Below, one piece after another: positions 1-7,869 of a stretch of 64,000 bases of DNA. The notes under the pieces are model-generated. The model made no database searches. It was not told the DNA's origin and saw nothing but the letters and a program-made list of their open reading frames with translations. The translations under genes and the position numbers were made by a program. Position 1 is the first letter of the stretch; each line of letters begins with the position of its first letter. Source of the stretch: Schaalia georgiae DSM 6843 (lineage in GTDB: Bacteria; Actinomycetota; Actinomycetes; Actinomycetales; Actinomycetaceae); the NCBI RefSeq assembly GCF_000429245.1, contig NZ_KE386870.1:341311-405310 (forward strand). The letters are read 5' to 3'.

Positions 1-45
1 TTCACGAGGAGTTGTTTGAGAGCTAGCGCATTGTGTTGATGGGAT

Positions 46-81
46 GCTGCGGGGGCCGACCGATGGGTTGGCCCCCGCAGC
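46..81 (-). terminator. Strong hairpin, probable intrinsic terminator
   Basis: A perfect 12-bp inverted repeat (GCTGCGGGGGCC at 46-57, its complement at 70-81) encloses a 12-nt loop. No clear T-tract follows, as is common for actinobacterial terminators. It lies just beyond a leftward stop codon at 93-95, so it would suit a minus-strand gene ending there. Confidence 0.6.
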
Positions 82-92
82 GCATCCGGGGT

Positions 93-270
93 TCAGGCGA
101 ACTGTTCGAAGCCCTCGCTCCACGCGGCGCACTGGCCTGGGCCGCGTCGTCGTCGGTGGAGGCGGAGCCCTGGACGAGGGGCAGCCGCACGCCGATGCGC
201 TTGCCGATCCCCGCGGACTGGAAGATGGAGGCGATGCCGCGCGGGCAGGGCGCTTCGGGGCGCGGATCCG
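93..270 (-). pseudogene. Possible 3' remnant of a Gfo/Idh/MocA-type oxidoreductase
   Basis: Read leftward, about 240-150 encodes a stretch containing SIFQSAGIGKRIGVRLPLV. This resembles the conserved C-terminal helix and strand of Gfo/Idh/MocA sugar or inositol dehydrogenases. It then needs a frame change to reach a second plausible tail (WSEGFEQFA) and the stop at 93-95, just before the hairpin at 46-81. No 5' part exists, because the LacI gene begins at 340 on the other strand. It looks like a decayed gene end. The family call rests on a short motif and is weak. Confidence 0.25.
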
Positions 271-339
271 GCGGGGCGCGGGGCGGGAGCGGGGCCGCGG
301 GGCTATGGTGGGTGGGGAACCAATGGAGGGAGGTCGGGA

Positions 340-1362
340 ATGGGAACTGCGCGCGGCGGCCGACAGCCCGCGATGATGGACGTTGCCAGGTTGGCGGGCG
401 TGTCGCATCAGACGGTCTCGCGGGTGGTCAATGACACGGGCCACGTCGCCGAGGAGACGCGGTCGCGGGTGCTGGCCGCTATCGAGCAACTCGGGTACCG
501 GCGCAACTCAGTGGCGCGCGCACTGGTCACCTGCCGCAGTTCCATTGTCGGCATCATCACGACGGCCTCCGCGCACTACGGTCCCGCGTCGCTCCTGGTG
601 TCCCTGGAGACCGCTGCGCGGGAGGCGGGATTCTTCACGGGCGTGACCGCTCTGTCCGACTACTCGGCCGTGTCCCTGGCGGGCGCTATCGACCACTTCC
701 TGGGGCTGGCGGCGGAGGCGGTCGTGGTCGTCGCCCCTATGGCCGGTCTGGCGGAGGCCGTGGGCGCCATGAGCGCTCCCGTCCCGGTTGTCGCGATCAG
801 CGCCGTCCAATGCGCCTCCCCCCGGCTGCGCTTCGTGCGCGCCGACCAGGTGGGCGGCGCACGCCTAGCGGTACGGTATCTGGCCGAGCGGGGGCACCAC
901 GACATCGTCCACATCTCGGGGCCGGGGGACTGGTACGAGGCGAAGGCCCGCGAAGCGGGGTGGCGCGCGGAGATGGAGGCGCGCCGACTGGCGCAGCGCG
1001 AGCCCCTGGAGTCCTCCTGGGAGTGCGCGGGCGGTTACGAGGCCGGCAGGCGCCTGGCCGCGCAGGGGCTGCCTGATGCTGTGTTCGCCGCGAACGACGC
1101 GATTGCACTGGGCCTGTTGCGGGCGTTGGACGAGGCGGGGGCGCGGGTGCCGGACGACGTCTCGGTGGTGGGTTTCGACGACGAGCCGGCCGCGGCCTTC
1201 TACGGGCCGGGGCTGACCACGGTGCGCCAGGACTTCGAGGAACTGGGCCGTTGCGCGGTGCGGGCGGTATGTGGTGCGATCGCGGGGGAGGCGGCTCCCG
1301 GTGCGGTCGTGGTGCCGACTCGTCTGGTGGAGCGGGGGAGTGTGGCGGACCGCCGGGGCTAG
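340..1362 (+). CDS. LacI-family transcriptional regulator
   Basis: A 340-residue sugar-responsive repressor of usual family length. Residues about 12-60 form the LacI helix-turn-helix (DVARLAGVSHQTVSRVVN) followed by the hinge helix. The rest is a periplasmic-binding-protein-like effector domain with typical late motifs (VFAANDAIALGLLRAL, VSVVGFDD). The ATG at 340 is preceded by GGAGGGAGG at good spacing. An internal ATG at residue 12 or 13 is possible, but no better ribosome site is visible there. No sugar-utilisation operon is present downstream; the next gene is HU. The regulated sugar therefore cannot be read from context. A decayed dehydrogenase end to its left may be what is left of a former target operon. 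Confidence 0.93.
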   Translation: MGTARGGRQPAMMDVARLAGVSHQTVSRVVNDTGHVAEETRSRVLAAIEQLGYRRNSVARALVTCRSSIVGIITTASAHYGPASLLVSLETAAREAGFFTGVTALSDYSAVSLAGAIDHFLGLAAEAVVVVAPMAGLAEAVGAMSAPVPVVAISAVQCASPRLRFVRADQVGGARLAVRYLAERGHHDIVHISGPGDWYEAKAREAGWRAEMEARRLAQREPLESSWECAGGYEAGRRLAAQGLPDAVFAANDAIALGLLRALDEAGARVPDDVSVVGFDDEPAAAFYGPGLTTVRQDFEELGRCAVRAVCGAIAGEAAPGAVVVPTRLVERGSVADRRG

Positions 1363-1539
1363 GCGCATGAGGGTGTGACGTTGTTCGCGGGGCCAGGGGG
1401 ACGCGGGGCAGTGGGCAGGTCCCGGCCCGCAGCGCGCGAGGGCGGACACATCCCCGGTCGGTCGCTGCGGGGACCGCACCTCCTGGGTTACCGGCCAATA
1501 TCCCAGTGGTGCCCTGTTTCGGTGTGTCCCGCACCAACA

Positions 1540-1658
1540 GAATCCGCCCGATTCAGTGTCCTGTGCCTCAAAATCGGGCGATTTTTCTCATAAATTGCCG
1601 GGAATCGGGGTGATTTCCGCGAAATACCGCCGTATAGACGACAAATCCCGCGCAGATT
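1540..1658 (+). promoter_or_regulatory. Array of four phased AATC/GATT palindromes upstream of HU
   Basis: The 360-bp gap at 1363-1722 has no gene. It contains AATC-N4/5-GATT palindromes starting at 1541, 1572 and 1603, exactly 31 bp apart, and a wider copy (AATC-N7-GATT) at 1644-1658, 41 bp further on. The longest arms are AAAATCG/CGATTTT at 1570-1585. Spacings near 3, 3 and 4 helical turns would place all four on one DNA face. A possible -10 (TATAGA, 1633-1638) lies inside the array, so a protein bound there would cover the HU promoter. The region is also clearly richer in A and T than its surroundings. Confidence 0.55.
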
Positions 1659-1722
1659 TCGTAGTGTTTTCCTCGTGACCACGAAAGTGGTAACCAAGAA
1701 CGAAAAGGAATGAGGTTCCTCC

Positions 1723-2004
1723 ATGTCCGTCAACCGTACCGAGCTCGTTGCTCAGATTGCCGAACGCGCCAACCTGACCAAGGTCCAGGCCGACGCCGCA
1801 CTGGGCGCTTTCCAGGACGTTCTCGTCGAGTCCCTGTCCAAGGGTGAGCCCGTCAAGGTCACCGGTCTGCTGTCGGTCGAGCGCGTCGAGCGCGCCGCGC
1901 GCACCGGCCGCAACCCCCGCACCGGCGAGGAGATCAAGATCCCCGCGGGCTTCGGTGTGAAGCTCTCCGCCGGCTCCACCCTGAAGAAGGCCGTCGCCAA
2001 GTGA
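1723..2004 (+). CDS. hup: HU family DNA-binding protein
   Basis: This 93-residue nucleoid protein binds and bends DNA as a dimer. It starts MSVNRTELVAQIAERANL and has the HU/IHF helical half followed by the beta-arm signature (GRNPRTGEEIKIPAGFGVKL, residues about 58-78). It lacks the long lysine-rich C-terminal tail of mycobacterial HupB, so it is the short HU type. An AAGGAATGAGG ribosome site precedes the ATG. It is monocistronic: an unusual palindrome array lies upstream, and a 17-bp hairpin follows immediately. Codons are strongly biased toward C/G endings such as AAG and ATC, as expected for a highly expressed gene. Confidence 0.97.
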   Translation: MSVNRTELVAQIAERANLTKVQADAALGAFQDVLVESLSKGEPVKVTGLLSVERVERAARTGRNPRTGEEIKIPAGFGVKLSAGSTLKKAVAK

Positions 2005-2020
2005 GCTGCCGCTGATACGG

Positions 2021-2058
2021 CTGGAACGGGGTGGGGCGGGTGCCCCACCCCGTTCCAG
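2021..2058. terminator. Bidirectional terminator between HU and the helicase
   Basis: A perfect 17-bp stem (CTGGAACGGGGTGGGGC at 2021-2037 with its complement at 2042-2058) closes a 4-nt loop. It sits between the convergent HU and DEAD/DEAH helicase genes and could serve both. Confidence 0.88.
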
Positions 2059-2102
2059 CACCGTCGGGGCGGGCGGCCGGTCCGGCCGTGCCGGACCAGG
2101 GG

Positions 2103-3848
2103 TCACCGCCGCCCGACGAACCACTCGCGCAGCAGCGCGATGCGGGCTTCGATCTGCTCGGTGCTCGCCTGCGCCACCTCGGGGCCGCCGCAGCGCTGGC
2201 GGAGCTGTGAGTGGATGACGGCATGGGTGTCGCCGGAGCGGCGCGCCCATGTGGAGACCAGGTGCTGGAGCTCTTTGCGTTTGGCGGCGCGCCGCTTGTG
2301 GGCGGGCACCCCGGCGTTGTCGGCGCGCTGGCGCGCTGCGTCGCGGCTCCTCTTCTGGGAGGCGATCTGGTCGGCCTGGCGCGCGCGCAGCAGCGTGGCC
2401 ACCTGGTCGGCGTCGAGCAGGCCGGGGATCCCCAGGTACTCCTGCTCCTCCTCGGAGCCGACCTCCGCGCCCGCGCCCCAGGCGGAGCCGTCGAAGAGGA
2501 CACTGTCGAACTCCGCGTCCGCACCGAGGACCTCGAACTGGCCGAGCAGGTCCGAGGACGCCTTCTCCGCCTGGTTCGCCTTGGCGACCAGGGCCTCCTC
2601 CGGGCTCCACATGTCGTCCTCTGAGGGGCCGGAGCGCTCGGGGCGGTCCAGCGCATGGTCCCTCTCGACCTCCATGCCGCCGGCGAGCTCCAGGAGGGGG
2701 ACCACGGAGGGGATGAACACTGTGGCGGTTTCACCTCTCCTACGGGCGCGCACGAAACGGCCGATGGCCTGCGCGAAGAACAGCGGGGTCGAGGCGTTGG
2801 TCGCGTAAACGCCGACGGCCAGCCGGGGCACGTCGACCCCCTCGGAGACCATGCGCACAGCGACCATCCACTTGTCCGTGGAGTCGGAGAAGGCGGAGAT
2901 GCGGTCCGAGGCGTCCGCGTCATCGGACAGGACCAGGGTGGGGGCCCTGCCCGTGACGAGCCTCAGGTGGCGCGCGTAAGCGCGCGCCTGGTCCTGGTTC
3001 GAGGCGATGACGAGGCCACCGGCGTCCGGGACGGCGCGGCGCACCTCGTCTAAGCGCTGATCGGCGGCGCGCAGGACCGCCGGGATCCACTCGCCCTTGG
3101 GGTCCAGGGCGGTGCGCCACGCCTGCTTCATCATGTCCTTGGTCAGGGGCTCGCCCAGGCGGGCGCTCACCTCGTCGCCCGCGTTGGTGCGCCACGCCAT
3201 CTGCCCGGAGTAGGACATGAAGAGGACCGGGCGCACGACCCCGTCGCGCAGGGCGTCCCCGTACCCGTAGGTGTAGTCGGCCCGGGAGCGGCGGATCCCC
3301 TCGGCGTCCTCGGCGTAGGTGACGAAGGGGATGGGGGAGGTGTCTGAGCGGAAGGGCGTGCCGGTCAGGGCGAGGCGGCGCGTGGCGTCCGTGAAAGCCT
3401 CGCGCACGCCGTCTCCCCACGACAGGGCGTCGCCGGCGTGGTGGATCTCGTCGAGGACCACGAGCGTGCGGTGGGCGCGCGTGCGGGCAGCGTGGACGGC
3501 CGGGTTCGAGCCGACCTGGGCGTAGGTGACGGCGACGCCGTCGAAGTGCGAGCCCGCCACTCCCTGCGAGTTCGTGAAATCGGGGTCGATGTGGATGCCG
3601 AAGCGCGCCGCGTTGTCCGCCCACTGGCCTTTGAGGTGCTCGGTGGGGCACACGACGGTGAGTTTGTCGACGACCCCCTGGGCGATGAGCTCGGTGGCCA
3701 GTGTGAGGGCGAAGGTGGTCTTGCCGGCGCCGGGGGTGGCCACGGCCAGGAAGTCGCGCGGGGAGCGGCTCGTGTAGGCCTCGAGGGCGCGCGACTGCCA
3801 GGCCCGCAGCCGACCGTTCGGCGCGCGCCGTGTCAGTGCCGGGCTCAC
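2103..3848 (-). CDS. DEAD/DEAH-box (type III Res-like) helicase
   Basis: A superfamily 2 ATP-dependent helicase of 581 residues from the proposed start. Motifs in order: Walker A ATPGAGKT (about 37-44), DEIHH Walker B (about 133), SAT-like LTGTPFRS, and motif VI QAIGRFVRARR. A longer frame exists to 3938. The GTG at 3848 is preferred because its GTGA overlaps the stop of the upstream DUF3039 gene, giving classic translational coupling, and because the longer reading would run deep into that gene. The last 150 residues are basic and helical, without a recognised nuclease. Similar helicases are widespread in actinobacteria next to DUF3039 proteins. Their substrate is not settled, and a role in DNA repair or restriction is only inferred. 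Confidence 0.9.
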   Translation of the reverse strand: MSPALTRRAPNGRLRAWQSRALEAYTSRSPRDFLAVATPGAGKTTFALTLATELIAQGVVDKLTVVCPTEHLKGQWADNAARFGIHIDPDFTNSQGVAGSHFDGVAVTYAQVGSNPAVHAARTRAHRTLVVLDEIHHAGDALSWGDGVREAFTDATRRLALTGTPFRSDTSPIPFVTYAEDAEGIRRSRADYTYGYGDALRDGVVRPVLFMSYSGQMAWRTNAGDEVSARLGEPLTKDMMKQAWRTALDPKGEWIPAVLRAADQRLDEVRRAVPDAGGLVIASNQDQARAYARHLRLVTGRAPTLVLSDDADASDRISAFSDSTDKWMVAVRMVSEGVDVPRLAVGVYATNASTPLFFAQAIGRFVRARRRGETATVFIPSVVPLLELAGGMEVERDHALDRPERSGPSEDDMWSPEEALVAKANQAEKASSDLLGQFEVLGADAEFDSVLFDGSAWGAGAEVGSEEEQEYLGIPGLLDADQVATLLRARQADQIASQKRSRDAARQRADNAGVPAHKRRAAKRKELQHLVSTWARRSGDTHAVIHSQLRQRCGGPEVAQASTEQIEARIALLREWFVGRR

Positions 3849-4171
3849 TCGCCGGACCCTGGCTTCCCGCCGTCGGAGAAGGGCCAGTTGCGCCCGCTCT
3901 TGCCCATCGAGTCGCGCAACTCCTTGCATGTGGGGCACACGGGGTACTTCGAGGCGTCACGAGTGGGGATCCACACCTTGCCGCACAGGGCGACGACGGG
4001 CTGGCCCGTGACCATCGAGGAGTTCGCTTTGTCGCGCCGGACGAAATGGGCGAAGCGGTCGCCATCGCCGGGGGACTTCTCCTGCTCGACCTCGGTGCGT
4101 TCGAGCAGGCCGGTCGAGGACTGGGTGGAGGGCCCGCCCGGCCCAGTGGGTTCGTCAAGAGCGTCGCGCAT
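3845..4171 (-). CDS. DUF3039 family protein
   Basis: A small 108-residue protein matching the actinobacterial DUF3039 family in its central DRFAHFVRRDKANSSMVTGQ block and the ALCGKVWIP and YPVCPTCKELRD motifs. The C-x(n)-CPTC arrangement suggests a small metal-binding site. It is the first gene of a two-gene unit: its TGA overlaps the GTG start of the helicase. Function is unknown. The tight coupling argues that the two act together or are made in a fixed ratio. The N-terminal 35 residues are polar and probably disordered. Confidence 0.88.
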   Translation of the reverse strand: MRDALDEPTGPGGPSTQSSTGLLERTEVEQEKSPGDGDRFAHFVRRDKANSSMVTGQPVVALCGKVWIPTRDASKYPVCPTCKELRDSMGKSGRNWPFSDGGKPGSGE

Positions 4172-4187
4172 GGGCCCATTGTAGGAC

Positions 4188-4222
4188 CCGTCCCCGCGCC
4201 CCGTCAGGTCGCGCGGGGACGG
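4188..4222 (-). terminator. Hairpin between DUF3039 and nagB
   Basis: Perfect 12-bp arms (CCGTCCCCGCGC at 4188-4199 and its complement at 4211-4222) enclose an 11-nt loop. It lies about 100 nt past the nagB stop and just upstream of the DUF3039 start. It probably ends nagB transcription and separates the two units. Confidence 0.65.
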
Positions 4223-4325
4223 CGCGCCAGTGGGATCGGCGACCCCTCGTGCCTGCTAGCCGTGCATGCGCCCGGCGCGCACGTGGGACCGGCCGTCGGC
4301 GCGCCGTCCGCCACTGCCGCCGCGG

Positions 4326-5105
4326 TCAGCGCCCGGCGCGCTCCTTGTCCCAGACCTCCTTGTAGAAGTCGGCGAGCTCGAGCTTCGAGGCGGCGGCCTC
4401 GTCGAGCAGGACGGTGACGTCGGGGTGGTGCTGCAGGATGGAGGCGGGCCAGCGCTGGGTGACGCCCCCTTCGATCATGGCCTTGACCGCGTCGGCCTTG
4501 CCTTCGCCGGTGGCGATGAAGACGTGGGCGCGCGAGTCCATGATGGTCCCCAGGCCCTGGGTGACGCAGTGGGTGGGAACCGCGTCGATGTCGCCGTCGA
4601 AGAAACGGGCGTTGTCGCGGCGCGTCTGCTCGGTGAGGACGCCGACGTGCGTCCTCGACACCAGGGAGCCCCCGGGCTCGTTGAAGCCGATGTGCCCGTC
4701 GGAGCCGATGCCGAGGACCTGGATGTCGATGCCGCCGTCTGCCTTGATCGCCTCGTCGTAGGCGCGCGCACCGGCTTCGAGGTCGTCGCACCAGCCGTCG
4801 GGGCCGTGCGCCGCGCCCTCGGGCATATCGACGAGGCCGACCAGGTTGCGGCGGATGAAGTTCGCGTAGCCCTCGTAGTGGTCGCGGGGCAGGCCCACGT
4901 ACTCGTCGAGGTTGTAGGAGCGGACGCGCTTGAAGGAGATCTCACCGGCCTGGTGGCGGCGGACGAGCTCGGCGTAGAGCTTGAGGGGAGAGGACCCGGT
5001 GGCCAGGCCGAGCACGAAATCCGGTTTTGCCCGGTAGACCTCGACGATGCGGTCTGCGGCCTGCGAGGCGATCTGGTCCTCGTCGTTGAAAATACCAATT
5101 CTCAT
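4326..5105 (-). CDS. nagB: Glucosamine-6-phosphate deaminase
   Basis: Converts glucosamine 6-phosphate to fructose 6-phosphate and ammonia in amino-sugar catabolism, in the cytoplasm. At 259 residues it has normal family length. It begins MRIGIFNDEDQIASQAAD and carries LATGSSPLKLYAELVRRH (phosphate loop), SYNLDEYVGL and IGSDGHIGFNEPG (active-site region). The ATG has GAAGGTG upstream. No nagA or GlcNAc transporter lies nearby, so its partners must be elsewhere. A likely promoter with a TATGAT -10 lies 60 bp upstream. Confidence 0.96.
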   Translation of the reverse strand: MRIGIFNDEDQIASQAADRIVEVYRAKPDFVLGLATGSSPLKLYAELVRRHQAGEISFKRVRSYNLDEYVGLPRDHYEGYANFIRRNLVGLVDMPEGAAHGPDGWCDDLEAGARAYDEAIKADGGIDIQVLGIGSDGHIGFNEPGGSLVSRTHVGVLTEQTRRDNARFFDGDIDAVPTHCVTQGLGTIMDSRAHVFIATGEGKADAVKAMIEGGVTQRWPASILQHHPDVTVLLDEAAASKLELADFYKEVWDKERAGR

Positions 5106-5164
5106 GGGTTCACCTTCGGAATCTGCGCGTGGCGCGCGCGGTTGCGGTCAAGAAGACGTGACCT

Positions 5165-5170
5165 ATCATA
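5165..5170 (-). promoter_or_regulatory. Probable -10 element of the nagB promoter
   Basis: On the minus strand this hexamer reads TATGAT, one base from the sigma-70 consensus, about 60 bp before the nagB ATG in a locally A/T-rich patch. A -35 is not clear. TGACTG or TTGTCT further upstream are imperfect in spacing. Confidence 0.45.
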
Positions 5171-5208
5171 CTCCTTTCGGCATTCAGTCATCAGACAATC
5201 CGGGGACC

Positions 5209-5227
5209 GGGGCGGGGCGACCGCCCC
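5209..5227 (-). terminator. Weak GC hairpin after rdgB
   Basis: GGGGCGG at 5209-5215 pairs with CCGCCCC at 5221-5227 around a 5-nt loop, downstream of the rdgB stop and before the nagB promoter. It is short, so this is a modest terminator candidate. Confidence 0.35.
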
Positions 5228-5322
5228 CGTGGCTCCCCCTGCGGCCCGGTGCCCTGAACACCGCCGGGCGCGACCGGCCTCCAGACGGTCAGCGGGGCAC
5301 GACCGCTCCCGTGGCTCCGGCT

Positions 5323-5940
5323 TCAGGACCGCAGGTAGTCGATGATCGCGGGGGCCAGGGCGCGGAACGCCTGGCCGCGGTGGCTGATGGCGTTCTTCTG
5401 CTCCGCGCTCATCTGCGCCGTCGTCAGGGCGTGCCCGTCGGGCACGAAGACCGGGTCGTAGCCGAATCCGCCCCCGCCCCGCCGCTCGCGCAGAAGGCGC
5501 CCGCGGACCTGTCCCCGCTCCACGAACTCGCGCCCGTCCGGCAGCACGAGCACGGCGGCGGACACGAAGGCGGCCGAGCGCAGGGCGTCGGGGACATCGG
5601 CGAGCTGGGCGAGCAGCAGATCGAGGTTCGCGGCGTCGTCGCCGTGGCGGCCGCACCACCTGGCGGAGAAGATCCCGGGCGCGCCCCCCATGACGTCCAC
5701 CGTGAGGCCGGAGTCGTCGGCGAGCGCCGCCAGTCCTGTGAACGCCGCCAAGTGCCTGGCCTTGATGAGCGCGTTCTCCTCGAAGGACGCGCCGTCCTCC
5801 ACGGGCGCATCCGCGTCGAAGTCGCTCATCCGGGCGATCGTCCCGCTGTCGAACCCCTCCCACGCGGGCGCGAGTATGGCCTCCAACTCGCTGATCTTGT
5901 GGGCGTTGCCCGTCGCGAAGACGAGGCGCGGCGCGCTCAC
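5323..5940 (-). CDS. rdgB: Non-canonical purine NTP pyrophosphatase (RdgB/HAM1)
   Basis: Hydrolyses ITP, dITP and XTP to monophosphates, cleaning the nucleotide pool. It has 205 residues with the Ham1 signatures [14 protein letters not shown] near the N-terminus, the DDSGL acidic motif and GFGYDPVF, followed by the C-terminal [10 protein letters not shown] block. The start is GTG at 5940, overlapping the rph stop as GTGA, so translation is coupled. The rph-rdgB pair is a common actinobacterial unit, often near murI and the MBL-fold gene, which are not seen here. Confidence 0.96.
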   Translation of the reverse strand: MSAPRLVFATGNAHKISELEAILAPAWEGFDSGTIARMSDFDADAPVEDGASFEENALIKARHLAAFTGLAALADDSGLTVDVMGGAPGIFSARWCGRHGDDAANLDLLLAQLADVPDALRSAAFVSAAVLVLPDGREFVERGQVRGRLLRERRGGGGFGYDPVFVPDGHALTTAQMSAEQKNAISHRGQAFRALAPAIIDYLRS

Positions 5941-6704
5941 GGCGCCACCTCGACGCGCTCGCCGGGCGCGCCGGACAGCGCGGCGCGCTGGGCCCCGGCC
6001 AGGCGGGTGTTGCCCAGGGCCGCCAGGTCCAGCAGGGCGCCGAGCTCGGCGCGGGAGAAGGGGGCGTGCTCCGCGGTCCCCTGGACCTCGATGAAGCGCC
6101 CGTCACCACTCTGGACGACGTTCATGTCCGTGTGGGCGCGCACGTCCTCGGCGTAGGGCAGGTCGAGGACGGGCTCGCCGTCGACGATCCCCACGGAGAT
6201 CGCGGACACGGAGTCCGTGAGGACCTTCGCGCCAGGGGAGACGGCGCCGTTCCGCTTCGCCCACGCGACCGCGTCGGCCAGGGCGATGTAAGCGCCGGTG
6301 ACGGAGGCGGTGCGGGTCCCGCCGTCGGCGCGCAGCACGTCGCAGTCGAGGGTGATCGTGTTCTCGCCGAGGGCGCGCGTGTCGACGACGCCGCGCAGGC
6401 TGCGCCCGATGAGGCGGGAGATCTCCTGGGTCCGCCCGCCGACCTTGCCCTTGACGGACTCGCGGGGCGAGCGCTGGTCGGTGGCGCGCGGCAGCATCGC
6501 GTACTCGGCGGTGACCCAGCCCTCGCCGGAGTCGCGCTTCCACCGGGGCACCCCCGTGGTGAAGGAGGCGACGCACAGGACCCTCGTCGCGCCGAACTCG
6601 ATGAGGACGCTGCCCTCGCCCGTTCCCGACCACCCGCGGGTGATGGAGACGGGGCGCAGCTGGTCGGGGGCGCGCCCATCGGCGCGCGTCGCTCGTGTGC
6701 TCAT
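5937..6704 (-). CDS. rph: Ribonuclease PH
   Basis: A phosphorolytic 3'-5' exoribonuclease that trims tRNA 3' ends. From the ATG at 6704 it is 255 residues, the usual length. The frame is open far upstream, but that extension is the antisense of nudC. Recognisable blocks are [19 protein letters not shown] at the start, [33 protein letters not shown] and HTDMNVV with GTAEHAPF at the end. It is the first gene of the rph-rdgB unit. Only 36 bp separate it from the divergent nudC, so the two promoters must overlap. Confidence 0.97.
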   Translation of the reverse strand: MSTRATRADGRAPDQLRPVSITRGWSGTGEGSVLIEFGATRVLCVASFTTGVPRWKRDSGEGWVTAEYAMLPRATDQRSPRESVKGKVGGRTQEISRLIGRSLRGVVDTRALGENTITLDCDVLRADGGTRTASVTGAYIALADAVAWAKRNGAVSPGAKVLTDSVSAISVGIVDGEPVLDLPYAEDVRAHTDMNVVQSGDGRFIEVQGTAEHAPFSRAELGALLDLAALGNTRLAGAQRAALSGAPGERVEVAP

Positions 6705-6740
6705 GGGCACCAGCCTAGCCCAGCGCGGTACGGTGGGGTC

Positions 6741-7694
6741 ATGGCACTCGACCTCCCACTCGTTCGGGGTCGCGTCGACCCCTGCGTGGGCCTGCGCGAC
6801 TCCCTCGCCCCGGACCGGATCCTCTCGGGCGCGCCACTGCCCGACGGTGTCGGCGCCGTCGCTGCCATCGGGGTCGCCCCGAGCGGCCACGTCATGGTCG
6901 ATGGGGCGCAGGAGGGGGACTCCGGGCGGGTGCGCCTGGCGCGCATGGCCCCCGGCCGCGCATCGGCGCTCGTGCGCGGCGGCGCCCGGGCCTCGTTCAT
7001 CGGAGCCGTGGGCGGCCGGGTGGTGGTCGCGATCGAGGTCGAACGCGGAGGGGACGGCGCGGGGGGCCGGTGGCGGCACCTGCGTTCCGTGGGCCACCTG
7101 ATGGGCGGCGACGACGCGGCGCTGGCACTCAGTGGCGTCGCCCTGGCGGCGTGGCACCGCGACTACCGCTACTGCGGGCGGTGCGCGGGCGCGCTCGAGC
7201 CGCAGTGCGGCGGGTGGGCGGCGCGCTGCGAGGCTTGCGGGCGCCTGGAGTACCCGCGCCAGGACCCGGCGGTCATCGTGCGCGTCGACGACCACCGGGG
7301 GAGGACCCTGCTCGCCCACAACGCGGCGTGGGAGCCGGGCCGCGTCTCCGTGATCGCGGGTTTCGTCGAGGCCGGGGAGAGCCCCGACCGCGCGGTTGCC
7401 CGCGAGGTCGGCGAGGAGGTCGCCATCGGCATCGAGGATCCCCGTTACGTGGGCACGCAGCCGTGGCCCTTCCCCCGTTCCCAGATGATGGGCTACGTCG
7501 CGCGCACCCGCGAGGAGGCGCCCGCGCCCGCGCCCGACGGCGCCGAGATCGAGTGGGCGGGCTTCTACAGCCGGCAGGAGCTGGCCGACGCGATGGGGTT
7601 GGGGCGCCTGCTGGTGCCGCGCGGGTCGTCGATCGCCTACGCGATGCTCCGCCAGTGGTACGGAGGGGAGCTCCCACTCCCGGCGCGCGCCTGA
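6741..7694 (+). CDS. nudC: NAD(+)/NADH diphosphatase NudC
   Basis: A Nudix hydrolase that splits NAD(H) into NMN(H) and AMP and can remove NAD caps from RNA. The 317-residue product has a zinc ribbon (C145, C148, C163, C166), the Nudix box around residues 207-229 ([13 protein letters not shown] then REVGEEV), and the family-specific [14 protein letters not shown] just after it. The ATG at 6741 was chosen because upstream codons belong to the antisense of rph. It heads the conserved actinobacterial neighbourhood nudC-uvrD2. The stop codon lies inside one copy of a 40-bp direct repeat. Confidence 0.96.
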   Translation: MALDLPLVRGRVDPCVGLRDSLAPDRILSGAPLPDGVGAVAAIGVAPSGHVMVDGAQEGDSGRVRLARMAPGRASALVRGGARASFIGAVGGRVVVAIEVERGGDGAGGRWRHLRSVGHLMGGDDAALALSGVALAAWHRDYRYCGRCAGALEPQCGGWAARCEACGRLEYPRQDPAVIVRVDDHRGRTLLAHNAAWEPGRVSVIAGFVEAGESPDRAVAREVGEEVAIGIEDPRYVGTQPWPFPRSQMMGYVARTREEAPAPAPDGAEIEWAGFYSRQELADAMGLGRLLVPRGSSIAYAMLRQWYGGELPLPARA

Positions 7695-7791
7695 GGGGCG
7701 CGGGCGCACCGGCCCTGGCCGCGGTGGCTGGTGGACGTCGCCCCGTTTCCGGCGCGCCTGAGGGGCGCAGGCGGAACCGGCCCTGGCCGCG
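7685..7791. repeat. Imperfect 40-bp direct repeat spanning the nudC stop
   Basis: The sequence beginning GCGCGCCTGAGGGGCGC at 7685-7724 recurs at 7752-7791 with a few changes, 67 bp later. The first copy contains the nudC stop codon. It looks like a local tandem duplication. Confidence 0.6.
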
Positions 7792-7869
7792 GCCGCCGCT
7801 CCCGCTCCTCGCCCTCCTGGCGGGGTGGGCAGCACGCACATGCGCGGCGGAGATGGGATGATTCGGACT

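Noticed and set aside
3845-3938. Start of the helicase at the ATG at 3938
   Set aside because: It would overlap the DUF3039 gene by 94 bp. The GTG at 3848 gives a GTGA stop-start overlap and retains all helicase motifs.
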